Assembly (NCBI GenBank): GCA_014763715.1 | Contig: JACXUV010000008.1 | Location: forward strand, 1-64,000 | From: Rhodobacterales bacterium | Lineage (GTDB): Bacteria > Pseudomonadota > Alphaproteobacteria > Caulobacterales > Hyphomonadaceae | DNA: 64,000 nt | Reading direction: 5' to 3' | Part shown: positions 25,761-36,979 of the stretch, in pieces | Position numbering within the stretch: the stretch's first letter is position 1 | Layout of the letters: every line of letters starts with the position of its first letter | The notes under the pieces: generated by a model | The model's input: only the letters and a program-made list of their open reading frames with translations | What the model was told of the DNA's origin: nothing | Databases searched by the model: none | Translations under genes and position numbers: made by a program

Positions 25761-26777
25761 ATGTTCAAGACCCCGGCCCTGGCGCTTGCCAGCTTCCTGC
25801 TTCTTGCTGCGCCTGCTGTCGCCCAGCGCGGTGCCCCGATTACACAAGGCACGACCAGCCTCGATCTGGCTGACCAGATCTCGCAGGCCCGCCAGCTGAG
25901 CGCCGATACAAAGGTTCAGGTCAACGGCCTGTCCAGCGACCTGATGACCCTGACCGGCCGGGTCGAGACGCTTGAGTTCCAGCTCCAGCAGGCCCGCAAC
26001 GACAATGAGACGCTGGTCAATGACAATGAGGCGTTGGCCCGTGAGATCAACGCGCTGAAGAATGAGCTGCGCGCCCAGTCGCGCGCCATTCAGGACCTTC
26101 AGGCCCGCTCGCTCGGCATGGACCCGGCAGAAGCCCCGGCCGACAGCCTTTCGGATTATCCGGGCGTGGCCGCGTCCGATCCTTACGCCTCTGCCGCCAC
26201 AGAAGCCGCTGAACCGCCTGCCACGATGAGCATGGCGCGGTCTGCTGTCGTGGAAACCGATACGGCGGGCCCGAAACGGCTGCTGCCGGGGGCATCCTCG
26301 GCGGCTGAACCGGCCTCTGTCTCACCTGCGGTTCCGGCCGGTGCGCCGGAAGGCTCGCTCGGCACGCTGCCCGCCAGCGCCCTGCCGGGAGAGGCCGGTC
26401 CGCTGTTTGCGGCGGCCAAGGCGAAACTGGTCCAGTTCGACTATGCCGGGGCCGAGCAGGCTTTCCGCGCTTTCCTGGACGAGTTCGGCTCTGATCCGCA
26501 GGCAGGCGAAGCCCATTACTGGCTGGCCGAGTCGCTCTACCAGCAGAAAGCCTATGCCGAATCCGGCGCGGCCTACACCACGATGATCCGGTCCTATCCG
26601 GATGATCCGCGCGCGCCCGATGCGCTGGTGAAGCTCGCCCGCTCCATGCGCCTCATCGGCGACAAGCAGAAGGCCTGCGTCGCGCTCGATACGCTGCCGA
26701 AGCGCTATCCGAACGCGTCCGGCGTGACCCGCGACCTGGCCGCCGTCGAGCGGACGCGGTCCGGTTGCGACAGCTAG
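25761..26777 (+). CDS. cpoB: Tol-Pal system protein CpoB (YbgF)
   Basis: CpoB coordinates outer-membrane constriction with peptidoglycan synthesis in the periplasm. The 338-residue product has a Sec signal peptide (cleavage after AVA, about residue 21), a coiled coil at about residues 30-110, a long Pro/Ala-rich linker, and three TPR-like repeats in the last 120 residues (LFAAAKAKLVQFDYAGAEQAF and following). The start is the ATG at 25761; the longer open frame runs through the terminator. The stop overlaps tilS by 13 bases. Confidence 0.92.
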   Translation: MFKTPALALASFLLLAAPAVAQRGAPITQGTTSLDLADQISQARQLSADTKVQVNGLSSDLMTLTGRVETLEFQLQQARNDNETLVNDNEALAREINALKNELRAQSRAIQDLQARSLGMDPAEAPADSLSDYPGVAASDPYASAATEAAEPPATMSMARSAVVETDTAGPKRLLPGASSAAEPASVSPAVPAGAPEGSLGTLPASALPGEAGPLFAAAKAKLVQFDYAGAEQAFRAFLDEFGSDPQAGEAHYWLAESLYQQKAYAESGAAYTTMIRSYPDDPRAPDALVKLARSMRLIGDKQKACVALDTLPKRYPNASGVTRDLAAVERTRSGCDS

Positions 26778-27823
26778 AAGCCACCGCAGCCGTTCCGGCT
26801 GGCCTCACAGAGTCCCTCGACCGGCTCTGCAGCCTCGCTGCGGGGCCGGTTTGCGTTGCAGTCTCGGGGGGAGGGGACTCGCTCGCCCTCCTGCTGATCG
26901 CTGCGGACTGGGGCCGGACCCGCGGGCGCAGCCTCCTCGCGCTCACGGTGGACCATGGCCTGCGCCCGGAAGCGGCGGCAGAGGCGCGCTTCGTCGCGGA
27001 TGTCGCGGCCCGGTACGGCATCCCCCACCGCACCTCGCGCTGGCAGAGCCCCCAATCCGGCCAGGCCCGGGCCCGCCATGCGCGTCATGACCTGCTGGCA
27101 GAGGCGGCCCGGCAGGCGGGCAGCGGCCTGATCCTGACCGCGCACACGCAAGACGACCAGGCCGAAACCTTACTGATCCGCGCCCGGGCAGGGTCCGGCT
27201 GGTATGGCCTTGCGGGCATCCAGTCCCTGTCTCTGTCGCCCGCCGAGATGCCCGGCCCGCCGGTGCTGCTGGGCCGCCCGCTGCTGCCTGTGTCGCGGGA
27301 CACGTTGCGTGATGTCCTGCGCGCCAATGGACAGGACTGGATCGAAGACCCCTCGAACGACAATCCGGCCTATGAGCGCGTGCGCGTGCGCCGCTGGCTC
27401 GCGGCGGATCCGGGTCTTCGCAGCCGGGTGATTGCCCTTCAGGGCAGGCTGCAGCTGTTGCGGCAGATACAGGACAGGGCGCTCGCCCGCTGGCTGTCCA
27501 ACAAGGTCGAAACCGGCCCGGATGGCGCCCTCCGCGCGCCCTTGCCGCTGCCTGCGGGGGAGGTAGGCGAGCGCGCGCTTGCCGCGCTGATCTCGCTTGC
27601 CAGCGGGCGCGCACGCCCCCTCCGCTCCGATGCGCTGGCGCGCCTTGCCGCCCGTGTGGCCAGTCCGGAAACCCTGCGCCCGGCGACGCTGGGCGGGGCG
27701 ATCGTCTCGGTCAGGCGCGGCGCGCTGCAGGTCGTCGCAGAGCACACGCCGCCCGGCGCACAGGTTAATGCAATCCCTGCACGCCTTGCGGCCATGGTCA
27801 CGGCCTGTTCAGGGGGAATGTGA
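26765..27823 (+). CDS. tilS: tRNA(Ile)-lysidine synthetase TilS
   Basis: TilS modifies C34 of the AUA-reading tRNA(Ile) with lysine, using ATP. The PP-loop motif SGGGDS is at residues 34-39, and the conserved HTQDDQAETLL follows near 123-133. WIEDPSNDNPAYERVRVR near 195-212 is the family motif. The start is a TTG overlapping the last codons of cpoB; no later start preserves the PP-loop region. The product is 352 residues with a short C-terminal part, typical of alphaproteobacteria. It precedes ftsH, an order shared by many proteobacteria. Confidence 0.93.
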   Translation: MRQLEATAAVPAGLTESLDRLCSLAAGPVCVAVSGGGDSLALLLIAADWGRTRGRSLLALTVDHGLRPEAAAEARFVADVAARYGIPHRTSRWQSPQSGQARARHARHDLLAEAARQAGSGLILTAHTQDDQAETLLIRARAGSGWYGLAGIQSLSLSPAEMPGPPVLLGRPLLPVSRDTLRDVLRANGQDWIEDPSNDNPAYERVRVRRWLAADPGLRSRVIALQGRLQLLRQIQDRALARWLSNKVETGPDGALRAPLPLPAGEVGERALAALISLASGRARPLRSDALARLAARVASPETLRPATLGGAIVSVRRGALQVVAEHTPPGAQVNAIPARLAAMVTACSGGM

Positions 27824-27917
27824 GATAAAATGTCCACGGCGCAGCTAAGGAGTCGTTTTTCGGCCCTGGTGAGCCTATGTTATCTGTCGAGAAGCTTTCC
27901 AAACTGAGAGAGATGCA

Positions 27918-29846
<1,929 letters not shown>

Positions 29847-29867
29847 CCGGAAAACAGATCACAGACA

Positions 29868-29902
29868 AAGCCCGCCGGACCCCCTCCGGCGGGCTTTTCT
29901 TT
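29868..29902 (+). terminator. Rho-independent terminator after ftsH
   Basis: A perfect 12-base stem AAGCCCGCCGGA/TCCGGCGGGCTT with a 5-base loop, followed by TTCTTT. Confidence 0.92.
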
Positions 29903-29920
29903 AAGGTGCCCTGGCACCCC

Positions 29921-29980
29921 GGTCCGTTATAGTCCGGTATAGTCCGCTATAGTCATGACTGGTCATGTATCGTCATGGCA
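29921..29980 (+). repeat. Degenerate 10-base tandem repeat (GTCCG/GTCAT units), locus A
   Basis: Six successive 10-base blocks keep GTC at positions 2-4: GTCCGTTAT, GTCCGGTAT, GTCCGCTAT, GTCATGACT, GTCATGTAT and GTCATGGCA. The first three units end in TAT. A related array with the same period is present at 45821-45890 on the other strand. Confidence 0.65.
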
Positions 29981-30077
29981 GAGACATGGCGTGCGCAGCG
30001 CTGCTCATGCGCCGCCAAGAGGGGACAAGCTGGCGCCAATTTCCCCACTTCGCTTGCTTGCCTTCGCTGCAAAACAG

Positions 30078-30104
30078 GGTGGGTTGAGCGGAGCGATACC
30101 CACC
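30078..30104. repeat. REP-like intergenic hairpin repeat
   Basis: GGTGGGT (30078-30084) and ACCCACC (30098-30104) form a 7-base stem around TGAGCGGAGCGAT. The sequence belongs to the common repeat whose accidental translation is WVERSDTHH. It is not part of a gene. Confidence 0.6.
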
Positions 30105-30189
30105 ATCGCGCGCCCGGGCCTATTACACAGCACGCGGAAAACCGGTGCCTCTATCCTCCCGGATAGGTCCGCATGGCACGCTCCGCGCC

Positions 30190-30780
30190 ATGACAGACCG
30201 CACCGATTTTCTCTCTCAGGCCTGGTACACGCTCGCCCGCGCGATTGCCGAGGCGGGCGTGAATGTCGACCTGTTCAAGACGCCCGAGACGATTGCGAAA
30301 TCGGTGAACAGGCGCGTGCGTGCGGAGCTGAAGCGGCTGGCCGTGCTGCTCCGCCGTCTGATCTTCCTGCTGGCGCTGCAGATGGAGCTGGCACCTCTGA
30401 AACCGCGCATTGGCAGCAATTATTACGAGCCGAAACAGGAAGACGCGGCATACCGCTATGTCTTCACCATGGTGCCCGCGCCATCGCGGCCATGTCCGCA
30501 TTTCCTGAAAGGGCCGGTCACTGTGCCCTCACGCGGGCCTGTGCCTGCTGCGCCGCTGATCGCCCGCTGGCAGGCCATGCTGGACACGCTGAAGCACCAC
30601 AAGCGCCGCGCCCGCTGCCTTGCCCGCACGATCCAGCGCTGGCAGGCCGCAGGTGAAGCCCGGCCCCATGTGCCGCCCATCCCGAACACGCACCGCCTGC
30701 CGGCGGCCATCGCCCTCGTTTCCGGCGGCCTGACCGTGCAGCTGATCGAGGCGCTGAAGACCTGGCCGGATTCCAGCTGA
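30190..30780 (+). CDS. Hypothetical protein, orphan
   Basis: I do not recognise this 196-residue protein. The first half (residues 1-75) is helical with a leucine-rich, basic stretch RLAVLLRRLIFLLALQMELA that could touch the membrane. The second half is Pro/Arg/His-rich and includes a basic helix ALDTLKHHKRRARCLARTIQRW-like segment near 135-157. There are no cysteine motifs or enzyme signatures. Codon use looks like the neighbours, so it is probably expressed. The frame opens earlier, but the ATG at 30190 starts the compact sequence. The decamer repeat array lies just upstream. Confidence 0.55.
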   Translation: MTDRTDFLSQAWYTLARAIAEAGVNVDLFKTPETIAKSVNRRVRAELKRLAVLLRRLIFLLALQMELAPLKPRIGSNYYEPKQEDAAYRYVFTMVPAPSRPCPHFLKGPVTVPSRGPVPAAPLIARWQAMLDTLKHHKRRARCLARTIQRWQAAGEARPHVPPIPNTHRLPAAIALVSGGLTVQLIEALKTWPDSS

Positions 30781-31006
30781 CGCCTCCCGACAATCAGGCC
30801 CATTTGCCGGAACGCCGCGGGCGTTGCCGGGCGAAGGTGCTTGAACACACAATACCGGATGTGTTGAGATCACTGCAGATCGGGGAAAACACCCGATTCG
30901 AATGGCAGTCCGGCCTGTTTTGATGGATTGCTGCAGTGCAGCAAATCTGTCTCTAAGGGCGCCGATCATCTCGGTAGAACAGTCAGGACATGCGGGAGTC
31001 AGGAGA

Positions 31007-31618
31007 ATGCCGATCAAACCGGTCGACATCGTGCTCGACAACGGGCTGGAAGTGACGTTGCGCCCGGCAGGGCCGGCGGACGAAAGCCGGTTCGAGCACA
31101 TCGTGGCGAACATGTCTGAGGAGTCGCGTTACCTGCGCTTTTTCTCGGGCGCGAAAGTGATTCCGCAACCGATCATCCACGCGCTAGCCGATGCGGACGG
31201 GCACCGTCACATCGCCTGGGCCGCGGCGCTGAAGAATGAGCCGGGCCAGCCTTTCATTGCGGCGGCGCATGCGATCCGCACCACGAATGAGCTGGAAGAG
31301 GCCGAACTCGCCATGGGCGTGCTGGATGCCTATCACGCGCAGGGCTTGTCGCGGATGCTGATCGCCTGCGTGGCGCTATGCTGTCATGCCGAAGGGATCA
31401 TCACGCTGGAAGCCGAGACCCTGCCGGAGAACCGCAAGGCCAACAGCCTGTTCAAGTCGCTCGGCGGGCATGTGATCCGGCCGATGCCGCCCACCACGAT
31501 GTGGCAGTTCCATGTGGGCGAACTGATCAGCGTGCTGCGCGCCATGGAAACCCCGCGGGGGCTCCGCGAGGTGTTCCGGATCAATGGCGCCGAGGATGAC
31601 CAGGTGGCCGCGTCTTAG
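31007..31618 (+). CDS. GNAT family N-acetyltransferase
   Basis: A 203-residue acetyltransferase with the GNAT fold. The N-terminal [29 protein letters not shown] is the usual first region, and the acetyl-CoA-binding part is around [21 protein letters not shown] (motif A, with a variant of the R/Q-x-x-G-x-G/A loop). This resembles the GNAT domains attached to acyl-CoA synthetases, which acetylate lysines. The ATG at 31007 is set by the start of the domain; an open frame continues 35 codons upstream. The stop overlaps the sdhB stop on the other strand by four bases. Confidence 0.78.
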   Translation: MPIKPVDIVLDNGLEVTLRPAGPADESRFEHIVANMSEESRYLRFFSGAKVIPQPIIHALADADGHRHIAWAAALKNEPGQPFIAAAHAIRTTNELEEAELAMGVLDAYHAQGLSRMLIACVALCCHAEGIITLEAETLPENRKANSLFKSLGGHVIRPMPPTTMWQFHVGELISVLRAMETPRGLREVFRINGAEDDQVAAS

Positions 31619-32397
31619 GAGACGCGTTCCACCATCATGTGCTTGATCTTGGCGATGGCCTTGGCCGGGTTCAGACCCTTCGGGCAGACCTGCGCGCAGT
31701 TCATGATCGTGTGGCAACGATACAGTTTGAACGGGTCTTCCAGGTCATCGAGACGCTCGCCGGTGGCTTCGTCGCGGCTGTCGATCAGCCAGCGATAAGC
31801 CTGCAGCAGCGCCGCCGGGCCGAGATACTTGTCGCCATTCCACCAGTAGGACGGGCAGGAGGTGGAGCAGGACGCGCAGAGAATGCACTCATAAAGGCCG
31901 TTCAGCTCTTCGCGGTCTTCCGGCGACTGTTTCCACTCTTTCTCAGGGGCCGGCGTGTCCGTCTTCAGGAACGGCTGCACATAGGCGTGCTGAGCGTAGA
32001 AATTGGTCAGGTCCGGGATCAGGTCGCGCACCACCGGCTGCGAGGGCAGGGGGCTGATCGTGATCACGCCCTTCGGCAGGTCGTCGAAGCCCTTGGTGCA
32101 GGCGATCGTGTTGCGCCCGGCAATGTTCATCGCGCAGGAGCCGCAGACGCCTTCACGGCAGGAACGGCGGAAGGCCAGCGTCGGGTCGATATTGTTCTTG
32201 ATGTAGAGCAGGACGTCCAGGATCATCGTCCCGGCCTTGTCCATGTCGACCCAATAGGTGTCCCAGCGCGGATTGCCGCCTTCTTCCGGGTTGTAGCGAT
32301 AGATCCGGAACTGGCGGAGATTGGTCGCGCCCTGCGGCTTCGGCCAGGTCTTGCCTTTGCGGACCGTTGAATTCTTGGGAAGCGTAAGCTGTACCAT
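31615..32397 (-). CDS. sdhB: Succinate dehydrogenase iron-sulfur subunit
   Basis: SdhB carries the [2Fe-2S], [4Fe-4S] and [3Fe-4S] clusters that relay electrons from FAD to ubiquinone at the inner membrane. The 260-residue product has the plant-type cluster cysteines [13 protein letters not shown] near residues 83-95, the ferredoxin-type [16 protein letters not shown] near 170-185, and [17 protein letters not shown] near the end. Last gene of sdhCDAB, 15 bases after sdhA. Its stop overlaps the acetyltransferase stop in a convergent TTAG. Confidence 0.96.
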   Translation of the reverse strand: MVQLTLPKNSTVRKGKTWPKPQGATNLRQFRIYRYNPEEGGNPRWDTYWVDMDKAGTMILDVLLYIKNNIDPTLAFRRSCREGVCGSCAMNIAGRNTIACTKGFDDLPKGVITISPLPSQPVVRDLIPDLTNFYAQHAYVQPFLKTDTPAPEKEWKQSPEDREELNGLYECILCASCSTSCPSYWWNGDKYLGPAALLQAYRWLIDSRDEATGERLDDLEDPFKLYRCHTIMNCAQVCPKGLNPAKAIAKIKHMMVERVS

Positions 32398-32412
32398 GTT
32401 CGATCCGTCCTC

Positions 32413-34200
32413 TTAGTAAACCCGGGCCTTGGGCTCGATATAGCTGATCTCGTTCGACATCGTGTAGTCGTGCACGGGGCGGTAATCGAGGGTCACCTTG
32501 CCGGTGCCGTCGTTCCACGCCAGCGTGTGCTTCATCCACTTTTCGTCGTCGCGCTCGGAGAAGTCCTCGCGGGCATGGGCGCCGCGGCTCTCTTCGCGGT
32601 TGGCCGCACCGTTCACGGTGACGGCCGCTTGGGCGAGCAGGTTGTCGAACTCGAGGGCTTCGACGAGGTCGGTGTTCCACACCATGGTGCGGTCCTGGAC
32701 ATCGATGCCCGGCAGTTTCTTGTAGACTTCCTCGATCGCGCTGACGCCTTGCTTGAGCACGTCGCCGGTACGGAACACGGCGCAGTCATTCTGCATGGCG
32801 CGCTGCATTTCGAGGCGCAGCTTGGCAACCGGCTGGTCGCCCGACGCTTTGCGGAACTTGTCGAGGCGGGCGAGGTGGCTGTCGGTTGCGCCTTTCGGCA
32901 GTTCCGGCTGCGTCGCGCCGGCGACAGTGGTCTCGCCGCAGCGCAGGCCTGCCGCGCGGCCGAACACGACGAGGTCGATCAGCGAGTTGGAGCCGAGGCG
33001 GTTGGCGCCGTGCACCGACACGCAGGCCGCTTCGCCGACGGCCATCAGGCCCGGCACGACCGCGTCCGGATCGCCATTCTTCTTGGTCAGCACTTCGCCG
33101 TGATAGTTCGTCGGGATGCCGCCCATATTGTAGTGAACCGTCGGCAGCACCGGGATCGGCTCCTTGGTGACATCGACACCGGCGAAGATCTTCGCGGTTT
33201 CGGAAATGCCCGGCAGGCGCTCGGCCAGAACTTCGGCGCCGAGGTGTTCCAAGTGCAGGTAGATGTGATCCTTTTCCGGGCCGACGCCGCGGCCTTCGCG
33301 GATCTCCACCGTCATGGCGCGGGAAACCACGTCGCGGGAGGCGAGGTCTTTCGCGCTCGGGGCGTAGCGCTCCATGAAGCGCTCGCCTTCGGAGTTGGTC
33401 AGGTAACCGCCTTCACCGCGCGAGCCTTCTGTGATCAGGCAGCCCGAACCGTAAATGCCGGTCGGGTGGAACTGGACGAATTCCATGTCCTGCAGCGGCA
33501 GGCCGGCGCGCAGCACCATGGCATTGCCGTCGCCCGTACAGGTGTGGGCGGAGGTACAGGAGAAGAAGGCCCGGCCATAGCCGCCGGTGGCCAGGATGAC
33601 TTTCTGCGCGCGGAAGCGGTGCAGCGTGCCGTCATCCAGCTTCCAGGCCGTGACACCGCGGCAGGCGCCTTCCTCGTCCATGATCAGGTCGAGGGCGAAG
33701 TATTCGATGAAGAACTCGGTCTCTTCACGCACGCACTGGCCGTAAAGCGTGTGGAGCATGGCGTGGCCGGTCCGGTCGGCAGCGGCGCAGGTGCGTTGCA
33801 CCGGGCCCTGGCCGAAGTCGCGGGTCATGCCGCCGAAGGCGCGCTGGTAGATCTTGCCTTCATCGGTCCGCGAGAAGGGCATGCCCCAGTGCTCAAGCTC
33901 ATACACGGCCTGCGGCGCATTGCGGGTCAGGTATTCGATCGCGTCCTGGTCGCCCAGCCAGTCAGACCCCTTGACGGTGTCGTACATGTGCCAGCGCCAG
34001 TTGTCCTCGCCCATGTTGCCGAGCGAGGCGGCAATGCCGCCCTGGGCTGCAACAGTGTGCGAACGGGTCGGGAAGACCTTGGTGATACAGGCCGTGCGCA
34101 GGCCCGCCTGGGCCGCGCCGAGGGCTGCGCGCAGGCCGGAACCGCCCGCGCCGACAACCACGACATCATAAGTATGATCGATCCAGTTATAGGTGCTCAT
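32413..34200 (-). CDS. sdhA: Succinate dehydrogenase flavoprotein subunit
   Basis: SdhA oxidises succinate to fumarate on covalently bound FAD. The 595-residue product starts with the FAD-binding [13 protein letters not shown] at residues 13-25, has the flavinylated histidine H48 in [12 protein letters not shown], and ends with the expected [22 protein letters not shown] type tail. The capping-domain motif [22 protein letters not shown] is complete. Twenty-four bases separate it from sdhD. Length fits the family (about 590-600). Confidence 0.97.
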   Translation of the reverse strand: MSTYNWIDHTYDVVVVGAGGSGLRAALGAAQAGLRTACITKVFPTRSHTVAAQGGIAASLGNMGEDNWRWHMYDTVKGSDWLGDQDAIEYLTRNAPQAVYELEHWGMPFSRTDEGKIYQRAFGGMTRDFGQGPVQRTCAAADRTGHAMLHTLYGQCVREETEFFIEYFALDLIMDEEGACRGVTAWKLDDGTLHRFRAQKVILATGGYGRAFFSCTSAHTCTGDGNAMVLRAGLPLQDMEFVQFHPTGIYGSGCLITEGSRGEGGYLTNSEGERFMERYAPSAKDLASRDVVSRAMTVEIREGRGVGPEKDHIYLHLEHLGAEVLAERLPGISETAKIFAGVDVTKEPIPVLPTVHYNMGGIPTNYHGEVLTKKNGDPDAVVPGLMAVGEAACVSVHGANRLGSNSLIDLVVFGRAAGLRCGETTVAGATQPELPKGATDSHLARLDKFRKASGDQPVAKLRLEMQRAMQNDCAVFRTGDVLKQGVSAIEEVYKKLPGIDVQDRTMVWNTDLVEALEFDNLLAQAAVTVNGAANREESRGAHAREDFSERDDEKWMKHTLAWNDGTGKVTLDYRPVHDYTMSNEISYIEPKARVY

Positions 34201-34224
34201 GTTCTAACTCTCCCGCGAGGCCGC

Positions 34225-34620
34225 TTACGCGCCCGCGCCAATCCACAGTTTCAGGACCGAAAGGGCGATGGCCGCAAACAGTGCGATACAGGCGAAGCTG
34301 TTCAGGATCAGCAGCGCAGCGCGCGTGCCGGACTTCGCGATATAATCTTCGATCACCACCTGCATGCCGAGGCGCATGTGGAAGATCGTGGCGCCAGCGG
34401 TCAGGATCAGCAGGATCGCTGGCAGCGGCTGGGAAATCCACTCGATCGCGGCGTCTTCACCGCCCTGGACGGCGTTGATGACCGAGAACAGGAACCATGG
34501 CACCAGGAAGACCAGGGCAATGGCCGAGACGCGCTGGGTGATGTGGTGATGGGTGCCGGACTTGGCGGAGCCGAGGCCGCGGGCGGCTTTGGCGGGGGTG
34601 AGGAACTGGCTGTTCGACAT
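34225..34620 (-). CDS. sdhD: Succinate dehydrogenase membrane anchor subunit
   Basis: A 131-residue subunit that anchors the dehydrogenase and takes part in quinone and heme binding. Three membrane segments are visible at about residues 33-52, 66-85 and 100-125, and HHHITQRVSA at residues 24-33 plus FHMRLGMQVVIEDYI hold the expected His residues. The ATG at 34620 is used because the frame upstream overlaps sdhC. Family similarity is weak in sequence but clear from position and topology. Confidence 0.93.
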   Translation of the reverse strand: MSNSQFLTPAKAARGLGSAKSGTHHHITQRVSAIALVFLVPWFLFSVINAVQGGEDAAIEWISQPLPAILLILTAGATIFHMRLGMQVVIEDYIAKSGTRAALLILNSFACIALFAAIALSVLKLWIGAGA

Positions 34621-34636
34621 GATGGTTCGCTGCCTC

Positions 34637-35035
34637 CTACAGTCCGGCAGCGGCAAACCAGATGGCCGCCGCGCCCAGAATGGCAAATGCATAGTTGAAG
34701 ACGGAAACGGCGCTGGCCTTGCCGGGATCGAAGCCGATATTCGGGCCGTCCCAGAGCAGGTGGCGGATGCCGTTCACAAGGTGGAACAGAACCGCGACGG
34801 CCCAGAGATAAAGGATCACGCCGCCATACCAGGAGAAGAGGATCCCCTCGATGGCATCATAGCATTCCGCACCAGTGGCGAGCGCGATGATCCAGCCCGC
34901 GATCAGGAACGTGCCGAAATAGAGGGCAACGCCTGTGATACGGTGGGTGATCGAAGCGGCCATGGTGACATGGGGGCGCCAGACCTGGAGGTGTGGCGAC
35001 AGTGGACGGGCATCAGCCCCGGACGATCCTGACAT
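34637..35035 (-). CDS. sdhC: Succinate dehydrogenase cytochrome b556 subunit
   Basis: A 132-residue three-helix subunit heading sdhCDAB. The family start RPLSPHLQVWRPHVTMAASITHRITGVAL contains the quinone-site Ser/Arg and SITHRITG motif, and HLVNGIRHLLWD carries the heme-ligand histidine. The ATG at 35035 has GGAAGG about ten bases upstream on the minus strand; a GTG at 35071 is also in frame. Promoter sequences should lie in the 108 bases between it and the divergent DUF885 gene. Confidence 0.95.
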   Translation of the reverse strand: MSGSSGADARPLSPHLQVWRPHVTMAASITHRITGVALYFGTFLIAGWIIALATGAECYDAIEGILFSWYGGVILYLWAVAVLFHLVNGIRHLLWDGPNIGFDPGKASAVSVFNYAFAILGAAAIWFAAAGL

Positions 35036-35143
35036 GCGAAGGACACCTTCCGATGAATGTAAGAGTTTCACTCAAGTGCTTGGCTTGGGGTTCTAGGAGT
35101 CTCTATGATCCTGTCAACGCACGGCAAGCCATGGAGTGACAAT

Positions 35144-36907
35144 ATGAAACGTTTTCTGTGGCTTGTGGCCCTGTTTCTGCTCACTCCGGCGGCGCTTGCC
35201 GATCCAATGGACGATCTGATCGGCGAATATGAGGCTTATGTCCGTGACACGAGTCCGGCCGAAGCAGCGCGTGCCGCAGGGGAAGCTCCGTCTGCCTGGA
35301 GTTCGGTCACCCCCGAATCTGTTGAGTCGCGTGCCGCCCGGGCGCAGGCCCTGCGGGATGCGATTGCCGCACTGGAGACGGACCGGACGACCGACCAGGC
35401 CATTCTGGAGCGGCTGCTGAGCGCCGATATAGATGATGCCCGCTTCGATGCGGCCCGTATCCCGTTCACCGGCGACTGGGGATTCCAGGCCGAGCCGGTC
35501 TTCGCGGCCATGCAGACCCGCATCTCCACCGAGGCGGAGGGCGATGCCTGGATCGCGCGCCTGAACGATGTGCCGCGCTATTTCGCTGAAAATGTTGCCA
35601 ACATGCGCCGGGGCCTCACCACGGGCTGGATGGCGCATGCCGATCCGCTGAAGGTCACCACTGACCAAATTCGCGAGCAGATCACCGACGATCCGAGCGC
35701 CAGTGGCCTCTATGCGCCCTTCCTGAACCTGCCCGCCAGCATGGATCCCGCTGTGGCAGAACGCTTGAAGACAGATGGCCTGACGTCTGTGGCTAATGCC
35801 ATTTCCGCCTATCGCAAGACGCTGGCCTTCATCGAGGCCGACTATGCCCCCCACACGCGGGAAGGGGCGGGCATCGCCAACCTGCCGGGCGGCAAGGAGG
35901 TCTATGCTGCCGCGATCGAACATCACACGGCCGGGGCGGGCTATTCCCCGGAAGAGATCCATGAGCTGGGCCTTGCCGAGGTCGCCCGGATCCGGGCTGA
36001 AATGGAAGGCATCCTGGAAGAGATCCATTTCGAGGGCAGCTTCCAGGACTTCCTGACCTTCCTGCGCACCGATCCGGCTTTCTATGCCAAAACGCCGGAT
36101 GAGCTGATGGGTAAGGCCAAGGCTGTCGCGGCGAAGCTTGATGCGATCCTGCCGGCCTATTTCGGCAAACTGCCGGAGCATTGGTATGATGTGGAGCCGG
36201 TGCCGGCGGCGATTGCGCCGGGCTACACGTCCGGCCGCTATGTCGAGGGCGACCCGGAGGAAGGCCGGCCGGGCATCTACCTCGTCAACACTTACGCGCT
36301 GGACCAGCGCCCGCTGTATGAGCTGCCGGCGCTTTCCGCGCATGAGGCCGTGCCGGGCCACCACCTGCAGATCATGCTGGCCATGGAAATGAAGGGGCAG
36401 CCGCGCTTCCGCCAGCAATATTACGCCACTGCTTTCGGCGAAGGCTGGGGCCTCTATGCCGAACACCTCGCCATGGAGGCGGGCCTGAACGAGACGCCCT
36501 ATGAGCGCTTCGGCGGCCTCTCCATGGAAATGTGGCGCGCCTGCCGCCTCGTCGCCGATACCGGCCTGCACTGGTATGGCTGGACGCGCGAAGAGGCCGA
36601 GGCCTGTTTCAACGAAAACTCCGCCCTTGCACCGCTGAACATCCAGAACGAGGTGACCCGCTATATGGGCTGGCCGGGGCAGGCGACCGCCTACAAGATC
36701 GGTGAGCTGAAAATCCTGGACCTGCGCCATCAGGCCGAAGCGGCGCTGGGCGACCGGTTCGACATCCGCGCCTTCCACGATGCAGTGCTCTCGCAGGGGG
36801 CTGTGCCGCTGGATGTGCTGGACCGTCAGATCCATGACTGGATCGAGGCGCAGCAGGCAGACACTGATCGCCCCGATGTGGAGGTCGCGACAGGCGACGC
36901 GCCCTGA
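35144..36907 (+). CDS. DUF885 family protein, exported peptidase-like
   Basis: A 587-residue member of DUF885, a family related to zinc metallopeptidases. A Sec signal peptide covers residues 1-19 (cleavage after ALA). The putative zinc site is HEAVPGHH near residues 399-406, close to the HExxH pattern with an unusual spacing, which is the hallmark of the family. The ATG at 35144 is preceded by GGAG at good spacing. Substrates of these proteins are not established. Divergent from sdhC, single gene. Confidence 0.87.
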   Translation: MKRFLWLVALFLLTPAALADPMDDLIGEYEAYVRDTSPAEAARAAGEAPSAWSSVTPESVESRAARAQALRDAIAALETDRTTDQAILERLLSADIDDARFDAARIPFTGDWGFQAEPVFAAMQTRISTEAEGDAWIARLNDVPRYFAENVANMRRGLTTGWMAHADPLKVTTDQIREQITDDPSASGLYAPFLNLPASMDPAVAERLKTDGLTSVANAISAYRKTLAFIEADYAPHTREGAGIANLPGGKEVYAAAIEHHTAGAGYSPEEIHELGLAEVARIRAEMEGILEEIHFEGSFQDFLTFLRTDPAFYAKTPDELMGKAKAVAAKLDAILPAYFGKLPEHWYDVEPVPAAIAPGYTSGRYVEGDPEEGRPGIYLVNTYALDQRPLYELPALSAHEAVPGHHLQIMLAMEMKGQPRFRQQYYATAFGEGWGLYAEHLAMEAGLNETPYERFGGLSMEMWRACRLVADTGLHWYGWTREEAEACFNENSALAPLNIQNEVTRYMGWPGQATAYKIGELKILDLRHQAEAALGDRFDIRAFHDAVLSQGAVPLDVLDRQIHDWIEAQQADTDRPDVEVATGDAP

Positions 36908-36979
36908 ATTGCGACAGGAATTTAAATTTGTCCGGGGCAGGCTTGTGCAGCCCTGACCGGGACGCCAAATGGGCGAGCT

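Larger units (their letters stand above)
29847..30189. other. 343-base gap: terminator, decamer repeat array and REP-like hairpin
   Basis: This gap holds, in order, the ftsH terminator, a six-unit degenerate 10-base repeat (29921-29980), and a hairpin of the widespread bacterial intergenic repeat type around 30078-30104. An overlapping open frame through the gap reads WVERSDTHH, a peptide that I recognise as the usual spurious translation of that repeat, so no protein is called. Confidence 0.6.

Noticed and set aside
29921-29980. Possible CRISPR array
   Set aside because: The unit is 10 bases with no spacers, so it is not a repeat-spacer array; no cas genes are present.
29955-30656. An open frame over the repeat gap and orphan gene in a different phase
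   Set aside because: Its start includes the REP-like hairpin and decamer array, and its sequence is low-complexity Ala/Arg/Pro.
32470-34698. A 742-codon open frame antisense to sdhA
   Set aside because: High GC at third codon positions keeps the opposite frame open. The sdhA reading frame is unmistakable.
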